NCBI GenBank assembly: GCA_963691815.1
Contig: OY829658.1
Span: 11,233,673 to 11,297,672 of the forward strand
Length of the DNA stretch: 64,000 nucleotides
Direction of reading: 5' to 3'
DNA from: Echiichthys vipera
Lineage: Eukaryota; Chordata; Actinopteri; Perciformes; Trachinidae
The position numbers and the translations under genes were made by a program. Within the stretch, counting starts at the first letter, position 1. Each line of letters starts with the position of its first letter. The notes beneath the pieces are model-generated. The model searched no databases, was not told the DNA's origin, and worked only from the letters and a program-made list of their open reading frames with translations. Shown here one piece after another: positions 52,440 through 64,000 of the stretch.

Positions 52440-54100
52440 ACAGAAAGAACATCAGTTCGCTTTCAGCCTGGTTTTTCATTTTCAAAGTCCTATTTTCATC
52501 CATTTGTAACAAGGATATGTTTGTGCAATAATATTAAAAAATATCTGTGTGTTTCTACACTGAGATATTGTACCACAGGCATCACGATTTTTTAAAAGAT
52601 ACTGTCAACATACAATTTGTAATATATGTAATAATTGTAAAGCCGATTGCCTGTAGTTCGAAGAATTCCAAGATCATTAGCCTATACAGCATTTACAATT
52701 TTCAATAATAATTTTTACATTTAGTTAGTAAATAACAATAACTAGTTGTTTAAAGTATTAAAAGTATTGACAAGGTAATTACATGTATTATATGGATAAA
52801 TGTGATGCCTTTAAGATTCATTGAAATAATACAATTTGAGTCTAATTTAAATAAAAAACAAACAATACATTTGTAAGACATAAAGGTTTGTGCTTGTACA
52901 GCCAACACAGAAATGTGGAGTGTACTTCAAAGCATGATTAGTGGGTTAGCGAGGTGTGTTGCGCCCAAAGCCTCGGAAGGATTTTATATTGTTGTAGGTA
53001 AAAGAAAACCTTTGGCTCCGTGAGACAGTGGCGGAGGGGAGGCAGCGCGTCAGTCTTGTAATTCTGCATACAGGGTTTGTCTCCCATGTGATGTGCATTC
53101 AAATGAAAAAAAAAATCATGTTCTTATGTCACATGGAAAACCATTCAGTCAAGTTTGTGGAATTATGGCCAGTGTGGTGTATTACACCTTTGCATTCCCT
53201 GAAATATAAAATAGTCAGATTGGATGTTGCTTTGCATTTTGAAATCAGCATCACTCTATTGGGATTAATGAGGAACAATTCTGCATTTGGCATAGTTATT
53301 TTTAGACAATATGTAGAATCTTTTCACGTTCATATTTACATGATCTGTTATTTGATTTGCCAAGGTGCCTCCGTAGCCTTATGTGCAACTTTGTTGCCCC
53401 TTGCTGTTAATATACCGTCTTCAGTGAGACATGCGTCCCTTGATCCAAAGGGTGAGTCAAATGACGCGATACACGCCCTTCTTATGAGTGTATGTGCACT
53501 AAAACTAAAGTGTAAACCCTGGCTTGACAAATTGTGGTAATGTTTAACTCTGATTGTAGTTTTGTATTTGTCGATCCAGGTTATCCAAAGAAACCCTGGG
53601 TATGTTTAGCCCGCTTCGTGGTACACCCCTCAGGTCAATCCCATAGACCTCCCATAGACCTCCATGTCAAAATAGCCGAACCAAAACAGTCTGGTACAAA
53701 AAACTGTTTTGGTCTCTAAAGCAAATTTCCCCCTTCCTGACAATTCTTCAACTTTATTACAACTTACCCATTTAAATTATATTAGAGGTATATATAATGA
53801 AGGATGTGCAGCTTTGAGTGTCTATCACAAAAATCAACAGAGAAACTCACACTTACAACACACACATTAAGAGTGACTTCATTCTTTGCTCAGGACGCCA
53901 TTACTCCACCACTTTATATCTGTACATAGGAACGAGTTGTTTGGTGCTATAATGTTCTGAATGTCAAGTGTTGTGTATGTAGCCTTTAACAAAACCTTCT
54001 GTTTTGGTGTGATTTGATTCTTCCTCTTCTTTGGTTCGTTTACTACTGTGTACTGTTAGGCAGCAGTCTAACCTCTGTTAGCAGAGAGGGTTCATGTAGG
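52440..54100. other. Intergenic, no gene seen
   Basis: AT-rich sequence downstream of the apple gene's poly(A) signal. The open frame at 53028-53540 shows no family resemblance and no splice context. Confidence 0.5.
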
Positions 54101-54144
54101 AGTAGATTACTGCTGACCTTTGTAACTTACTGATGGATGAGGCA

Positions 54145-55195
54145 GAGCCAGAGGACTTGCACTGAGGATTCCAACTGCCAGTTCTTCAGCTATGTCTCTG
54201 GGAGTTTCTGTGCAACTGGTATCAGGTATGTCTGGGCCTTATGCATGCATGCACACACAAACTTAAATATTGTCAAACAGCTGAAACTGCAGTATGTGAC
54301 ATTGCAAAACAGTAACAGAGACAAGAGATACAACTCTGTATCATGGTCTTGAATAAAGTGTAACGAGAAGAAAATTCCCAGACATTTTCAAATAGCGCAC
54401 AGCTTCTAACCACACTTTTTGTCTTTTAAAGGTGCCATATTAGGCTCATTTTCCGGTTTCATTTTGAGTTTCTACTAAAACAGGGGTAGCCAACGCTGCT
54501 CCAGGAGAGCTACTGTCATGCATGTTTTAGGTTTGTCCTGGCTCTAACACACCTGATTCTAATGATTATCAAAACCTGTGACAAGCTTCAGCTGCTTGAT
54601 AACAAGGTCATTAGACTCAGGTGTGTTAGAGCAGGGAAAAACCTAAAACATGCAGGACAGAAGCTCTCCAGGAGAAGGGTTGGACACGCCTCTACTAGAA
54701 CATGTTAACATGCATTAATGTTCAAAAAATACATTTTTTTAATACTGTATATACCTGTATTCACCCTCTGTCTGAAACATTAGGTTTTAGTGCCTGTCTC
54801 CTGACCCCCTCCTGAAAAAGCCCTGTCTGCTCTCTGAGTCTCTTCTGCCTATATATATTATAGTTGTGACATCACAACTGTACAGGCAACTGTGCCTGTA
54901 AATGAACTGAAAGTTCATTTAAAGGCACATTTTGTAAATACGGCTGTGTGTATTCTCTCTGTGTATTGAGTGTTTGATACTTTGATAGCCGCTTTAGCTC
55001 TCTCCTTATACAATGTGAGACCTTAAATTAATTTAACGAAAGGTATATGATGATGATAACACAGTATTATTATTATCACATAATTGACAATGCTGTTGTT
55101 GATTTTGTTTATAAGGCGCATATGTAATGCCACCACCTTGCTCCTGCTCCTCTTGGCCTATGTCGTGTCTGGATTCCCCACGAAGAGCTGTCTGT
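54145..55195 (+). pseudogene. Apple-domain pseudogene relic (duplicate of A4 exons 8-9)
   Basis: 54150-54225 encodes SQRTCTEDSNCQFFSYVSGS then FCATGIR before a GT donor, close to CQRNCTEDPKCQFYAYVTES of exon 8. At 55090-55195, TGCTGTTGTTGATTTTGTTTATAAGGCGC matches the intron/exon 9 junction (TGCTGTTGTTGATTTTGTGTTCTAGGCGC), but the following coding sequence is scrambled (a stop early, then TATGTCGTGTCTGGATTCCCC.CGAAGAGCTGT against the VVSGFHLWSC region). The upstream half of the domain is lost. A MITE (54481-54695) sits between the two pieces. Confidence 0.7.
54481..54695. mobile_element. MITE-like foldback element (hAT-like ends)
   Basis: The left half CAGGGGTAGCCAACGCTGCTCCAGGAGAGCT...CATGTTTTAGGTTTGTCC...CTAACACACCTGATTCTAATGA is mirrored by the reverse complement of the right half (GTGTCCAACCCTTCTCCTGGAGAGCTTCTGTCCTGCATGTTTTAGGTTTTTCCC...). 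The arms span nearly the whole 215 bases around the short centre. A degraded relative lies at 30501-30648. Confidence 0.75.
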
Positions 55196-55820
55196 ACACA
55201 CACACAAACACGGAATCAAATAAAAGATTCAACACTGCTGCATCGATAAGTTTATTTACACATTTGAGGAGCAATCTTTCTCACTTCCAGATTTCAGACA
55301 CCAATTTCCTTCTCACTTCGGCCCCCTCCCTGCATCTTTTCCTCTTTCAGCTGCCGTGCACCCTCGCCTTACATACACACTCACAAACAGGCGCGCACTT
55401 CCCTCCTTTCTCCGCTGTTACCTCCCCTCCTTCCTCTCTTCTCCCTCCAGCCTCCCCTCCCCCGTGGGAAACCCAGTGCAGTGTGACTGTGGTTGTCCTT
55501 CCTGGAAGCTGTGGTGGTGACTCTGGCTCCTCCACTCAGAGGCTAGAATAGTGCCAGCCAGCCTGTGTGTGTCTATGTTTGTGTGTTGTCTGTGTGACTG
55601 TGTGTGTGTGCACGCATGCACCCTCCACAAACATTCCACCACCGTACCGTCCGTCCGACCGCCGGCCAGCCTCGCACGAGAGCCACGCCGCCACCGCGGT
55701 TCAGTCCTGACGCCAGCCCTGAAGACTCACATTACGCACACACGCACACACACACACACAAACACACACACGAGACGTGTGTGCACACAGCACCACATAA
55801 ACAAAACATTCGGCAAGGCA

Positions 55821-55859
<39 letters not shown>

Positions 55860-56949
55860 GGCAGCGAGCGCATGAGACTGCCTTAAGCACACACTAGCAC
55901 ACTCACTCAAATAAACAATATGCACTTTGCGGAACACACACATTTTTGGCCCACAGACCACAGACATTGCATCCTGAAGTAGATCAAAGTGTTCTCCAGC
56001 AGTAAACACACACAAGGCTCTTCTCTGCTCTCTCATCCCCGCAGAGCTGTTTTGGTGAAGCACGGCACAATTATGCTGATGGTCTTGAGAAACAACTCGT
56101 TGCGACTGTCATTCATCATTGTTCTTGTGCACCATGTGTGCTGGCCGTCTCTCGGTGATTCACACTATTTCTCTTCCTTTTCTTTTAAACCTTTGGAATC
56201 CCTCTCATCTCTCCTTAACCCTGTCTCCTGCCTCCCCACCACCCTGTTATTGAACGTCTACGCCAAATCAGTCACCCAACCACAGCCCTTCAGATCTTTC
56301 CTTTGTTTTCCCCTCTCTCAGTCTCTCCATCCTCCCTCTCACCCTCTTCTTTACTGTTTGTCCATTGTTGAGGAGACAGCGGCGCAGACAAACAGGGAGA
56401 GAAGATATCCGCTGGTGTACCACAAGATTGGAGAGAAAGAATGGCAGAGAGACAGCAGAGGAGAGGGAGATACATGGACTGATATGAGGGTAAAGTTAAT
56501 TACAGGGGACTGCCAATTAGAGGGCAAAGTGATGGGTCTGTTTGCCTCGCCGCGGCATCCCAAAAACATCACCAGCTCCCACCATGTTTATCCTCTGCAG
56601 CCGCAAGACCACAGCTCCCATCAGCCATCACTGGAGACAGCTTGGATACAGAAGGGGTTACGGCTGGAGAACATGCAAACAGTGTTTGCAGACATGGCTA
56701 ATATGGATGAGTGGGTAACATGCAGCTTTTAGCCACTCCTTTTCCATATGTACTGATAACAGATAATGTACAGGTACATTTATACAGTTAGAAAAAACAC
56801 GCAACATGAGAAAAGATAAAGGCACTTAGTCTTTATAGAGATTTTTGTCAAACATTCTTCAGACTCTGGAAATGTAATCAAATGTATAAATGTTTTGGGG
56901 GAAAAAAAACAAATATCACAGTTAAAAGATCAGTAAAAACTGTTGAGCG

Positions 56950-56985
<36 letters not shown>

Positions 56986-57043
56986 TGTATGTACTATATA
57001 CTGTATATATATATATATATATATATACTGTATGTACTATATA

Positions 57044-57103
<60 letters not shown>

Positions 57104-57361
57104 TGTATGTACTATATACTGTATGTGTGTGTTTGTCAAGCAAGATCATAAATTTATTTAAATCTATTCTTTCACATTCCTTCATTATTCCATTCTATAT
57201 GATTGTTTGTGATTATCTGAAACTTCACCCACAGTCTGATATGGCTTTTAGAGTCCCGCAAAAGCAGAGACAATCATCAACGGTTCAACACGTCTTTCTC
57301 CAACGCTTTCGTATTTGCTACATGTCCACTGCACAGAGTTCATTTGGAAAACAGTCGACCC
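55196..57361. other. Intergenic region downstream of heyl
   Basis: Contains AC microsatellites (about 55738-55770 and 55825-55857), a (TA)n array with CTGTATGTAC spacers (56951-57120) and mixed-composition, non-repetitive sequence at about 56380-56735. No gene is recognised on either strand. Confidence 0.5.
56951..57120. repeat. (TA)n array with repeated TGTATGTACTATATACTGTA spacer
   Basis: Three TA tracts separated by nearly identical spacers containing CTGTATGTACTATATACTG at about 56983, 57026 and 57101, so the array has a compound repeat unit. Confidence 0.92.
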
Positions 57362-58749
57362 TCAGAAAGCTCCGATCTCAGTCCCCCATCCCTGTGCTGG
57401 CTTGCCTGGTCCGCTCAAGCCCCTGCGCTGGGCTGTGGGAGACCCCAGAGGTGCGAATGGCCTGAAAGAGACTTGCAGTGGGGCAGAAGATGATGAAGTA
57501 GAAGAGGAGGAGGTAGAAGGATTGGAAGAGGAAGAGGTGGGGAGAGGAAGAGGCGAGGCCCTGGTGGCGCTGTGAGGGGACAGCTGGGTCGGTCTGGAGG
57601 GAACTAGGGCCGAGGACGCTGCGAGGGAGGGCAACCTGTGGATGGTGGCCAGGGCTGTAGGTGCAAGGAGCGGTGGTACACCCTGCTGGCAGCCAGCCAG
57701 GGGACCAAGGCGAAGGGAGGCAGGCGTTGGGTAGCTCCCCATCAGGGCCATATCCCTTCGCCCACTGGGGAAAGGAGGTGAGGAGGAGGCCGGTGAAGTG
57801 GGGGAGATCTGAGGGAAGGACGCCCACGGCCAAGGAGGAAAGGGCAGGGCAGAGGCCGGGGGTGACTGTAGGAGAAGAGGGTCTAGCTCACTTGCACAGT
57901 GGGAAAGATGGGATACCAATCGTGCCCCTATAGGGTCCGGAGACTCCCCGTCAAGGGAGCTGAGGTACCGCACCACCTCTCCAACGCACTCCCTAAAGCC
58001 CAAGGTCCTGTAGTCGACTGCCAGGGCCCTTGCATCAAAGTAACCTGAGAGAAAGAGAGCTCAGTCATACACTGAATAACAATAATGGAATGCAGTCATG
58101 AGAAATATAATTACTGTGTGCTGCATGCTTTATCTCATCCAATAAATCCTTATACTTGTCTACTTTTGGATGGGTTTAAGATAGTTTCCAGCATTATTCC
58201 AAGGGCTGTGTGTGTCCATTTTCCACAGAGGATAGGATGCAGAACAAGCTACAAACTAAATTGTCTTGCAAGCAACAAACTCAGAAGTCTCACCTTTTCC
58301 TCCCATGGCATGCAGGAGTTTGAGGTGGTCCACAGTCATCTGCAGGATCTCTGCTTTCTCCAGCTTGGAAGAACCCTGCAGAGGAAATGAGCAACATTTT
58401 ACCAAGTTGCATCAGATTATAAGGAAGCTGTTTTTTGTTGTTTTTAAACTTCTGTTGTTAAATTACAAAACAGTTTTAATTGACGGTGGATTAATGAGGC
58501 GTCACCTGTTTCTCGAAAGCACTGGGCACCAGCCTCCTGAGCTCTGACAGGCTGTGGTTGATCCGGTCCCTGCGTCTTTTCTCGATGATCTGTGCAACAA
58601 GAGCACAAGCGGGACAGTCAGGGCCAACGAAACGAGAAGACTAAAAAGATTAAGATCTGAGGTTATAATCCACTCACCCCTCTTCTCTTCTTTCGGGCCA
58701 GGATCTGAGAGGCGCTGCCAGGAGACATGGACCCGGTGACTGGGCTGTA

Positions 58750-58790
<41 letters not shown>

Positions 58791-60848
58791 GAGAGAGGGA
58801 GAAAGAAAAAAGTTTGATTCTCCTGCATATTGTTATTATTACCCTCCTTAATATGACACAGAGGCAGGATGGCACATCAGCTCCCTTCAATCTAATTTGT
58901 TTTTTTTGGGCACAGAACAGCATAGGAGTGCCCGGGAGAAAAGGGAAGACGAGATTGTTTTTGGTTTAATGCGTTTCTGGACATTAGTCTCAGTGAAATG
59001 ACATGCTGTTCTCCTTCCCATCTGAGCGAAAGCGCTTTTAGAAAGATGATTATATAGCCTCAGGGCGACGCTTTCACTCGCATGGGGCTCCGGCATGCAG
59101 CATGGGATCCACTGAGTACAGTCACTCAATATGGATTGTGTTTGTTTGTGAACGATCTCATCTTACAGGACTGAAAGAGCCTGACAGCTTGGAGTTCCCT
59201 TCAAACTGCCCCCACCAAAAGACTTCTATTAGATTTTAACATGAAGGCTGCCAATTTAGCTGTGTTTTTGTTTAGATTTATGTTTGATGGGGACTGACTT
59301 AAAAAGGCGGCACTGTCTTCTGTTGCATGTCACATGGCAATTTGATTTATCCAAACCGTCTTTGGTGTGTCTGGCTCGCTTGGTGCTTGTGATGTAGCAG
59401 TATTGCTGTGAATGTGTTTTTTTTTCAATACATACTGTAGATGCACTGTTACAGATGAATGTCCCCTTTAATCCACATAATTCCAGACAAGGAATTTGAC
59501 TAACTCACTGAAAAAGCAAAATGGTTTAATGGCTTGTAAAGACTGTGTGTGGAGTGTTAAAAGTCATTTGACCCTTTATCCGACATTTTCCAAACCACTG
59601 AAACATTCATAATGGACTGTAGTTACAAAGCTTTGTTTTTTTTTTCTATCAATTAAAAAAATATTTAGTAGTCTGCATTTTCCATCTTATTTTAAACGTA
59701 ACTCTCTATATTTAACCATATGCTTTTGATTAACAAATTATGATTAATTGTATGAATTTGTGACACTCAAATTTCGTGTTTAAGATTACAATCTTAATTA
59801 AACAAAGCAAAAATAATAATTAACCTTTTAAAATGTCAGTACGTTTGAGAGTGAATTAAATCTCAATTAAAATTATTAAATATAAAGTCATATATTGAAG
59901 TAAACTGCATTGTATTCACTCTCACACACACACGCACACACACACACGCACACACACACACACGCACACACACGCACGCGCACACACACACGCGCACACA
60001 CACACGCGCACACACACACACAATCAAATCTTCCTACAAAATATCTCCTCAGTATATTTGATGTATTGTCCCTCTCTGTTGCTTTCTTGTTCATTTGACA
60101 GTTCAGTTTTTATGTTTTATGAGCCATCAAAGAGTTCCTGAACTGGTAACCATTCAAACTTAATCACATTATTTGATAAATACATTAATAACTGCTCCCA
60201 ATACTTTTTATTTTCTACTTTCTCTATGAAATGGAATTATTTTTAAATGATACTGTGTCAGAAAATTCTGCCAACCCATCACTATGCTTCAGACATGACA
60301 TCATTTTGAACCTAAACTTTTGTATTGTAGTACATGTCATGCGTGCAATGACAATAACCAACCTTTGCATTTACTCAGTAAAAAGAGCAAACATGACACT
60401 GTTTCATTTAGAGAGGAAATGCACTGAATATACAGTATACTTCAGTGAATACGGCCAGAGGCCTGAAGTTAAACTTTAAACTGACAGCTCAGCTTTGTTG
60501 AAAGGTGTGTCCAAATACTTAAATACATTTATCAAATAAATAAATAAAATGTAAACGTTGGGGTTGAATACAGACATTTTTCAAGACTAGGAATCATTCT
60601 TTTTTTTAAACCACATTCTCAAACTATCCCTGCAGGCATCTTCACAAGTATGTTTACAGCAAATGTGTCTTTCGCCACTAATTTCAGCTGTATACCATGT
60701 AATCTTTTCTTTAAAGTGTGACTGGAGGGCATGTGTTTCAACCTCAGGTGTGGTGGGCGAATGCTCACCAAAAGCCGTCTTCCTGTCCCACATCAATAAA
60801 CTCGTCGGTGTCCGAGTCTGGGGAGCTGTAGTCGTGAGGTCTCTTCAT
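57362..60848 (-). CDS. heyl: heyl, Hes-related bHLH-Orange transcriptional repressor, complete, 331 aa
   Basis: Notch effector that binds E-box/N-box DNA as a dimer and recruits corepressors. Minus-strand exons: 60848-60769 (ATG at 60848), 58744-58678, 58589-58506, 58375-58294, 58044-57362 (TGA at 57364-57362), 996 nt in frame. The N-terminus MKRPHDYSSPDSDTDEFIDV is typical of HEY proteins. The basic region ARKKRRGIIEKRRRDRIN has Gly (residue 49) where Hes proteins have Pro. Helix-loop-helix spans about 50-100 (LSELRRLVPSAFEKQ, GSSKLEKAEILQMTVDHLKL). The Orange domain spans about 105-150 (YFDARALAVDYRTLGFREC). A Ser-rich stretch precedes the C-terminus GWGTEIGAF. The YRPW motif is lost (AQGW) but TEIGAF is kept, which points to HEYL rather than HEY1/HEY2. 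Confidence 0.93.
58755..58787. repeat. (GA)n microsatellite serving as heyl intron 1 polypyrimidine tract
   Basis: On the minus strand this is (TC)n followed by CATGGTACAG, the acceptor of heyl exon 2. The repeat ends about 10 bases before the splice site. Confidence 0.9.
59923..60022. repeat. (CA)n/(CG-CA) microsatellite in heyl intron 1
   Basis: About 100 bases of CACA with many CGCA interruptions, alternating purine-pyrimidine throughout. Confidence 0.9.
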
Positions 60849-61025
60849 GTCTGTGCCCCTTCCTAACTGGCTGGACAGATGGATGGATGGATAGATGAAG
60901 GACTGATGGTTTCGAATGATCCCGTTGGTCACTCTCTCTGCTGCGTTGAGGCCACAACACGCCGTAGACTGTCTCGCCTGTGGACGAAGTGCTCGCCCTG
61001 TGTGCCCCTCACTCTGCGTTTCTCT

Positions 61026-61032
61026 TATAAAA
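61026..61032 (-). promoter_or_regulatory. heyl: Possible TATA box of heyl
   Basis: The plus strand CTTATAAAAGCC reads GGCTTTTATAAG on the minus strand, about 180 bases upstream of the heyl ATG. The region towards the gene is GC-richer than its surroundings, as expected for a 5' UTR or promoter. Confidence 0.45.
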
Positions 61033-62672
61033 GCCTTGTTGTCCGTAGTTACTTCTTGTCTCTTGTGTTTTTTTTTCTTGTTGTTGTAGTTTCTTCATGT
61101 GTCTTCTTTCCACTGTGAGTCAGCGCTGCCACTTGATCGACCCCCAAGGGCCCATGACAACTAAGAAAATTCACAAGCTGCTTTAGTCTTTTACTCTATC
61201 ACTGGCATCCAATCATAGTCTCTCTCTTTCTCTCTCTCTCTCCCTCTCTGTTATTTCTCTCTTGGCTCCCTCTCTCTGTCACAGCCACCCAATGACAAAA
61301 TAGCTCAGGACTTTGGCAGTTGGGGCAGGGTTGCCAGTTTTGCCTCCCCCGCCTCTTCTCCCTGTTCCTCCTCCTTTCCCTTTAATCTGGCCTTCCCCAG
61401 CCCCCCCCCCACTGACCTCCCCCAACACCCCTCTACCCCATCTTTCCACCCGTTTGCTCAGTCATCCTCAGTCAATTAGTCTTCAGTCTCATCCTGCTTT
61501 CCTTCCTTCCTTCCTTCTTTCTATCCTCCTTTTTTTTTCTATTTCTGCTCCTTTAATTACACTGCTTTGTAGAACAATGGCAGCAGGAGGGAGGGAAGGA
61601 GAGAGGTGAGGAGTGTGGGAATGATGGACTGTGAAAACACTCCATCATCCACAGGGGAGTGTGTGACAGTGCATTAAGCCTGACTCTCGCACAATCGCAC
61701 AGGTGGCTTGGAGAATGAAGTTATTTATCTACTTTTTGGGAGTAAGTGAGTGTAAGAGAGAAAACACTACTGCAGTGAAGCAAAGATGGGTGACCCATGA
61801 ACTACAGGCAGCTATCAGTGTTTACTAAAGAAGCATAATAAGAAGATACATAAGAAAGCCTTTCATATTTTCCCCTCTTCTCACTTTAATTTTGCTTACT
61901 AAGGTGTGAAATCGTTTATAGCAGCTATTCCCAAACAGTCAGGCCCAGATTCCAAATCTGTTCTTGTGGATATAGATGTTTTAGCGCAATCTAATTACAT
62001 AAAAGTGGTAATTGTTACAATATTTTTTTTAATACAATTGACTTGTCAGTATAGTTTGCAGCGGCAAAGTGCGACTGGCGGCTAACTGCTGTGTAATGCC
62101 TATGGAGAGCTGCAGCAGCTGTTCTGTTTGGGAGTTGGGCATAGTTACATTTTTAGTGGCGTAGTGCATCCAGATAATACCCACAGCCAAACAGTCACTC
62201 CTATGACGTGTCGAGCTATGTTTACAAAGAATTTCATCCTGCTCGAAACACATGAACATGCCTCCATAGAAAGATGTAATTGTACTTCACCACTGCTTGG
62301 TGTACTTTCTCCATTAGGTGCGAAAACTACTTGGTTATGTTTAGGGAGCTTGCCCAATAGTGAAGTGGGTGTGTCATGTACACAGACTGTATATAGAGAT
62401 GTATGACACATATCCACTTTGGCAAATTGACACAGATTTGACGGTATATTTTGTTGAAATCTTGGCAGTAACAAATCACACTAATCGAGAAAAAGGAGAG
62501 CTTTTGAACTCATGCACGGACTTTTAAAGCCAGCCTCTTCCAAACCTGCTTGTGTGTGTGTCCGTGTGTGTGCAGAGATGAGGGCAGGTACTGAGGGGTC
62601 AAGAGGGGAATCATCCTAGTGAGTGTCTGAACATCTGTGCTCTTCACTGGACAAGATAGCCCTCTCTATACG

Positions 62673-62776
<104 letters not shown>

Positions 62777-64000
62777 CACGGTTCCTCGCAACACTCAGCG
62801 CTTGGTTCCGCTGCCACCGTGGGAAGATTGCTGGTACAGATTGCCATGGAAACACGGGGCCCAGGCACCCGTTGTTAGGAGCGATGCCTGACTGACCCAG
62901 CGGTGTGTGCATATGTGTTTGAAAAACGGAGAGAGGCCAAGTGGCATGCCCCCTTCCACACAATGCCCAGCTGAGTGTGTCTCTTCCTGCCTGGCAGACT
63001 GGAAGGGTGTGTTAGTTTAAACATACTACAATGCACGAGTGAGAGATCTTTGTGTACGTTTTTGAACAGTCTTTTTATATTTTAGTCTTGTAAGTAGCTT
63101 TGTATATAAAATCATATATATATATTTTCTGACTCCAGATGTTTCTTAGTCTGTCACTTTTCAGATGATGTGCTTTGCAGCAGCGTTGTTTTTCTGTTTA
63201 TCTCTATTGCATTAGCTGTAACTGAGCCCTGCCGCCTGCATTTTATCAAATCATACGTGTAAAGTAATAAACTAACTAAAAACATGTGCATATGCGTGTG
63301 TTTGTAATACCCAAGTGTCAGTAATCAATGTGACCATCACCAGGGGGCTTATTGTGTGGTGAGTATGAGTCAGGGCTCACAGAAAAGAGAAATCCCTCTT
63401 TCTCTCCCTCCCCCCCTCCACATATCCTTTCATTACCAATCATTCCTTAATTCAGATCTGGATCTCATTTCAGCATCACAAAACAGGGAATAAAGAGTCT
63501 GACAGAGAAGAGAGATCTCTATGAAGTCAGGCTTCAGTCTCTTCTCTGTTGTTATTTTTATCACCCACCCACCCTTTCCCTTCAAAGAATAACTTTCTTC
63601 TCTGTATCACCAGTCATTCGTGTTTCTTTGTTGTTGTTGGTTTAGAAAAAAAAAAATGAAATCACTCTGGTTTCACTCATGATTTTTGCAGTTGTTCCAG
63701 AATGATGAGGCATAAAAACACATGCACGAAGAGGAAAGCAATTAAGAAGATGAATGAATAAATAAATAAGTTAATTATGAAAATAGTTCCATGGTGGGGG
63801 AGTGCGAAGGGATTGTGATGGAGAGAAACATAAGAGGGAGAGAGCTGGCACTGGATGGTAGGATGGAATTCTGGCAGATTTCTGGCGATCTTGGCCGGCC
63901 ACTTCAAGTCCCCTCCCTCCCATCCCTCCAAACCACAACAAGGCGACATCCCTTATTGAAATTAACAAGCTCATACTTTTACAATTTGCACACACACGCA

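Noticed and set aside
53028..53540. 170-codon open frame on the plus strand
   Set aside because: No recognisable domain, signal or splice context; likely a chance frame in AT-rich DNA.
55989..56732. 247-codon open frame on the plus strand
   Set aside because: No start context, domain or family resemblance; codons are biased by pyrimidine-rich sequence. Kept only as a possible non-coding element.

Overview
This window is vertebrate nuclear DNA, almost certainly from a ray-finned (teleost) fish. The genes are split into short exons with GT-AG introns. Dinucleotide microsatellites are very abundant, and there are Tc1- and hAT-type DNA transposon remains. It also carries a rho-class glutathione S-transferase cluster, a GST class known from fish. 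I rebuilt the genes by hand from splice sites and reading-frame continuity. A 200-base run of N (7009-7208) marks an assembly gap.

Layout. (1) 1-32,400, plus strand: the 3' part of a formin gene that I assign to fhod3. There are 26 coding exons from 2625 to 31012, and every junction keeps frame (about 1,505 residues). They cover part of the FH3 armadillo region, a long charged linker, the FH1 proline tracts, the FH2 actin-nucleating domain, an 8-residue acidic microexon and the C-terminal DAD. The first exons lie upstream of the window. (2) 32,600-45,500, plus strand: three tandem glutathione S-transferase rho (gstr-like) units. The first is a pseudogene with an in-frame stop and a frameshift. 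The second (34987-38376, 226 aa) and third (42373-45483, 223 aa) are intact six-exon genes with TATA boxes. (3) 46,955-52,322, plus strand: a nine-exon gene for a secreted protein of four apple (PAN) domains, like the heavy chain of coagulation factor XI or plasma kallikrein but with no protease domain. Its seventh intron holds a broken Tc1 element and a hAT fragment. A decayed fifth apple-domain relic follows at about 54.1-55.2 kb. (4) 57,362-60,848, minus strand: a complete five-exon heyl gene (331 aa), a Notch-pathway bHLH-Orange repressor.

The four loci have unrelated roles: muscle and cytoskeletal actin assembly, detoxification, a plasma-type adhesion protein, and Notch-responsive transcription. 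I see no operon-like link between them. The most interesting signal is around the fhod3 microexon. It encodes SDDEEESE, equivalent to the casein-kinase-2 site that targets muscle FHOD3 to myofibrils in mammals. It lies between a (CA)43 tract upstream and a (TG)87 tract downstream. In the pre-mRNA these are perfect complements and could fold so that the microexon is looped out. Other points are a sharp gene-conversion tract in exon 1 of the two intact GST genes, complementary loss of apple-domain cysteines, several inverted-repeat MITE-like elements, and an old duplicated module with an unrecognised minus-strand ORF inside an fhod3 intron.
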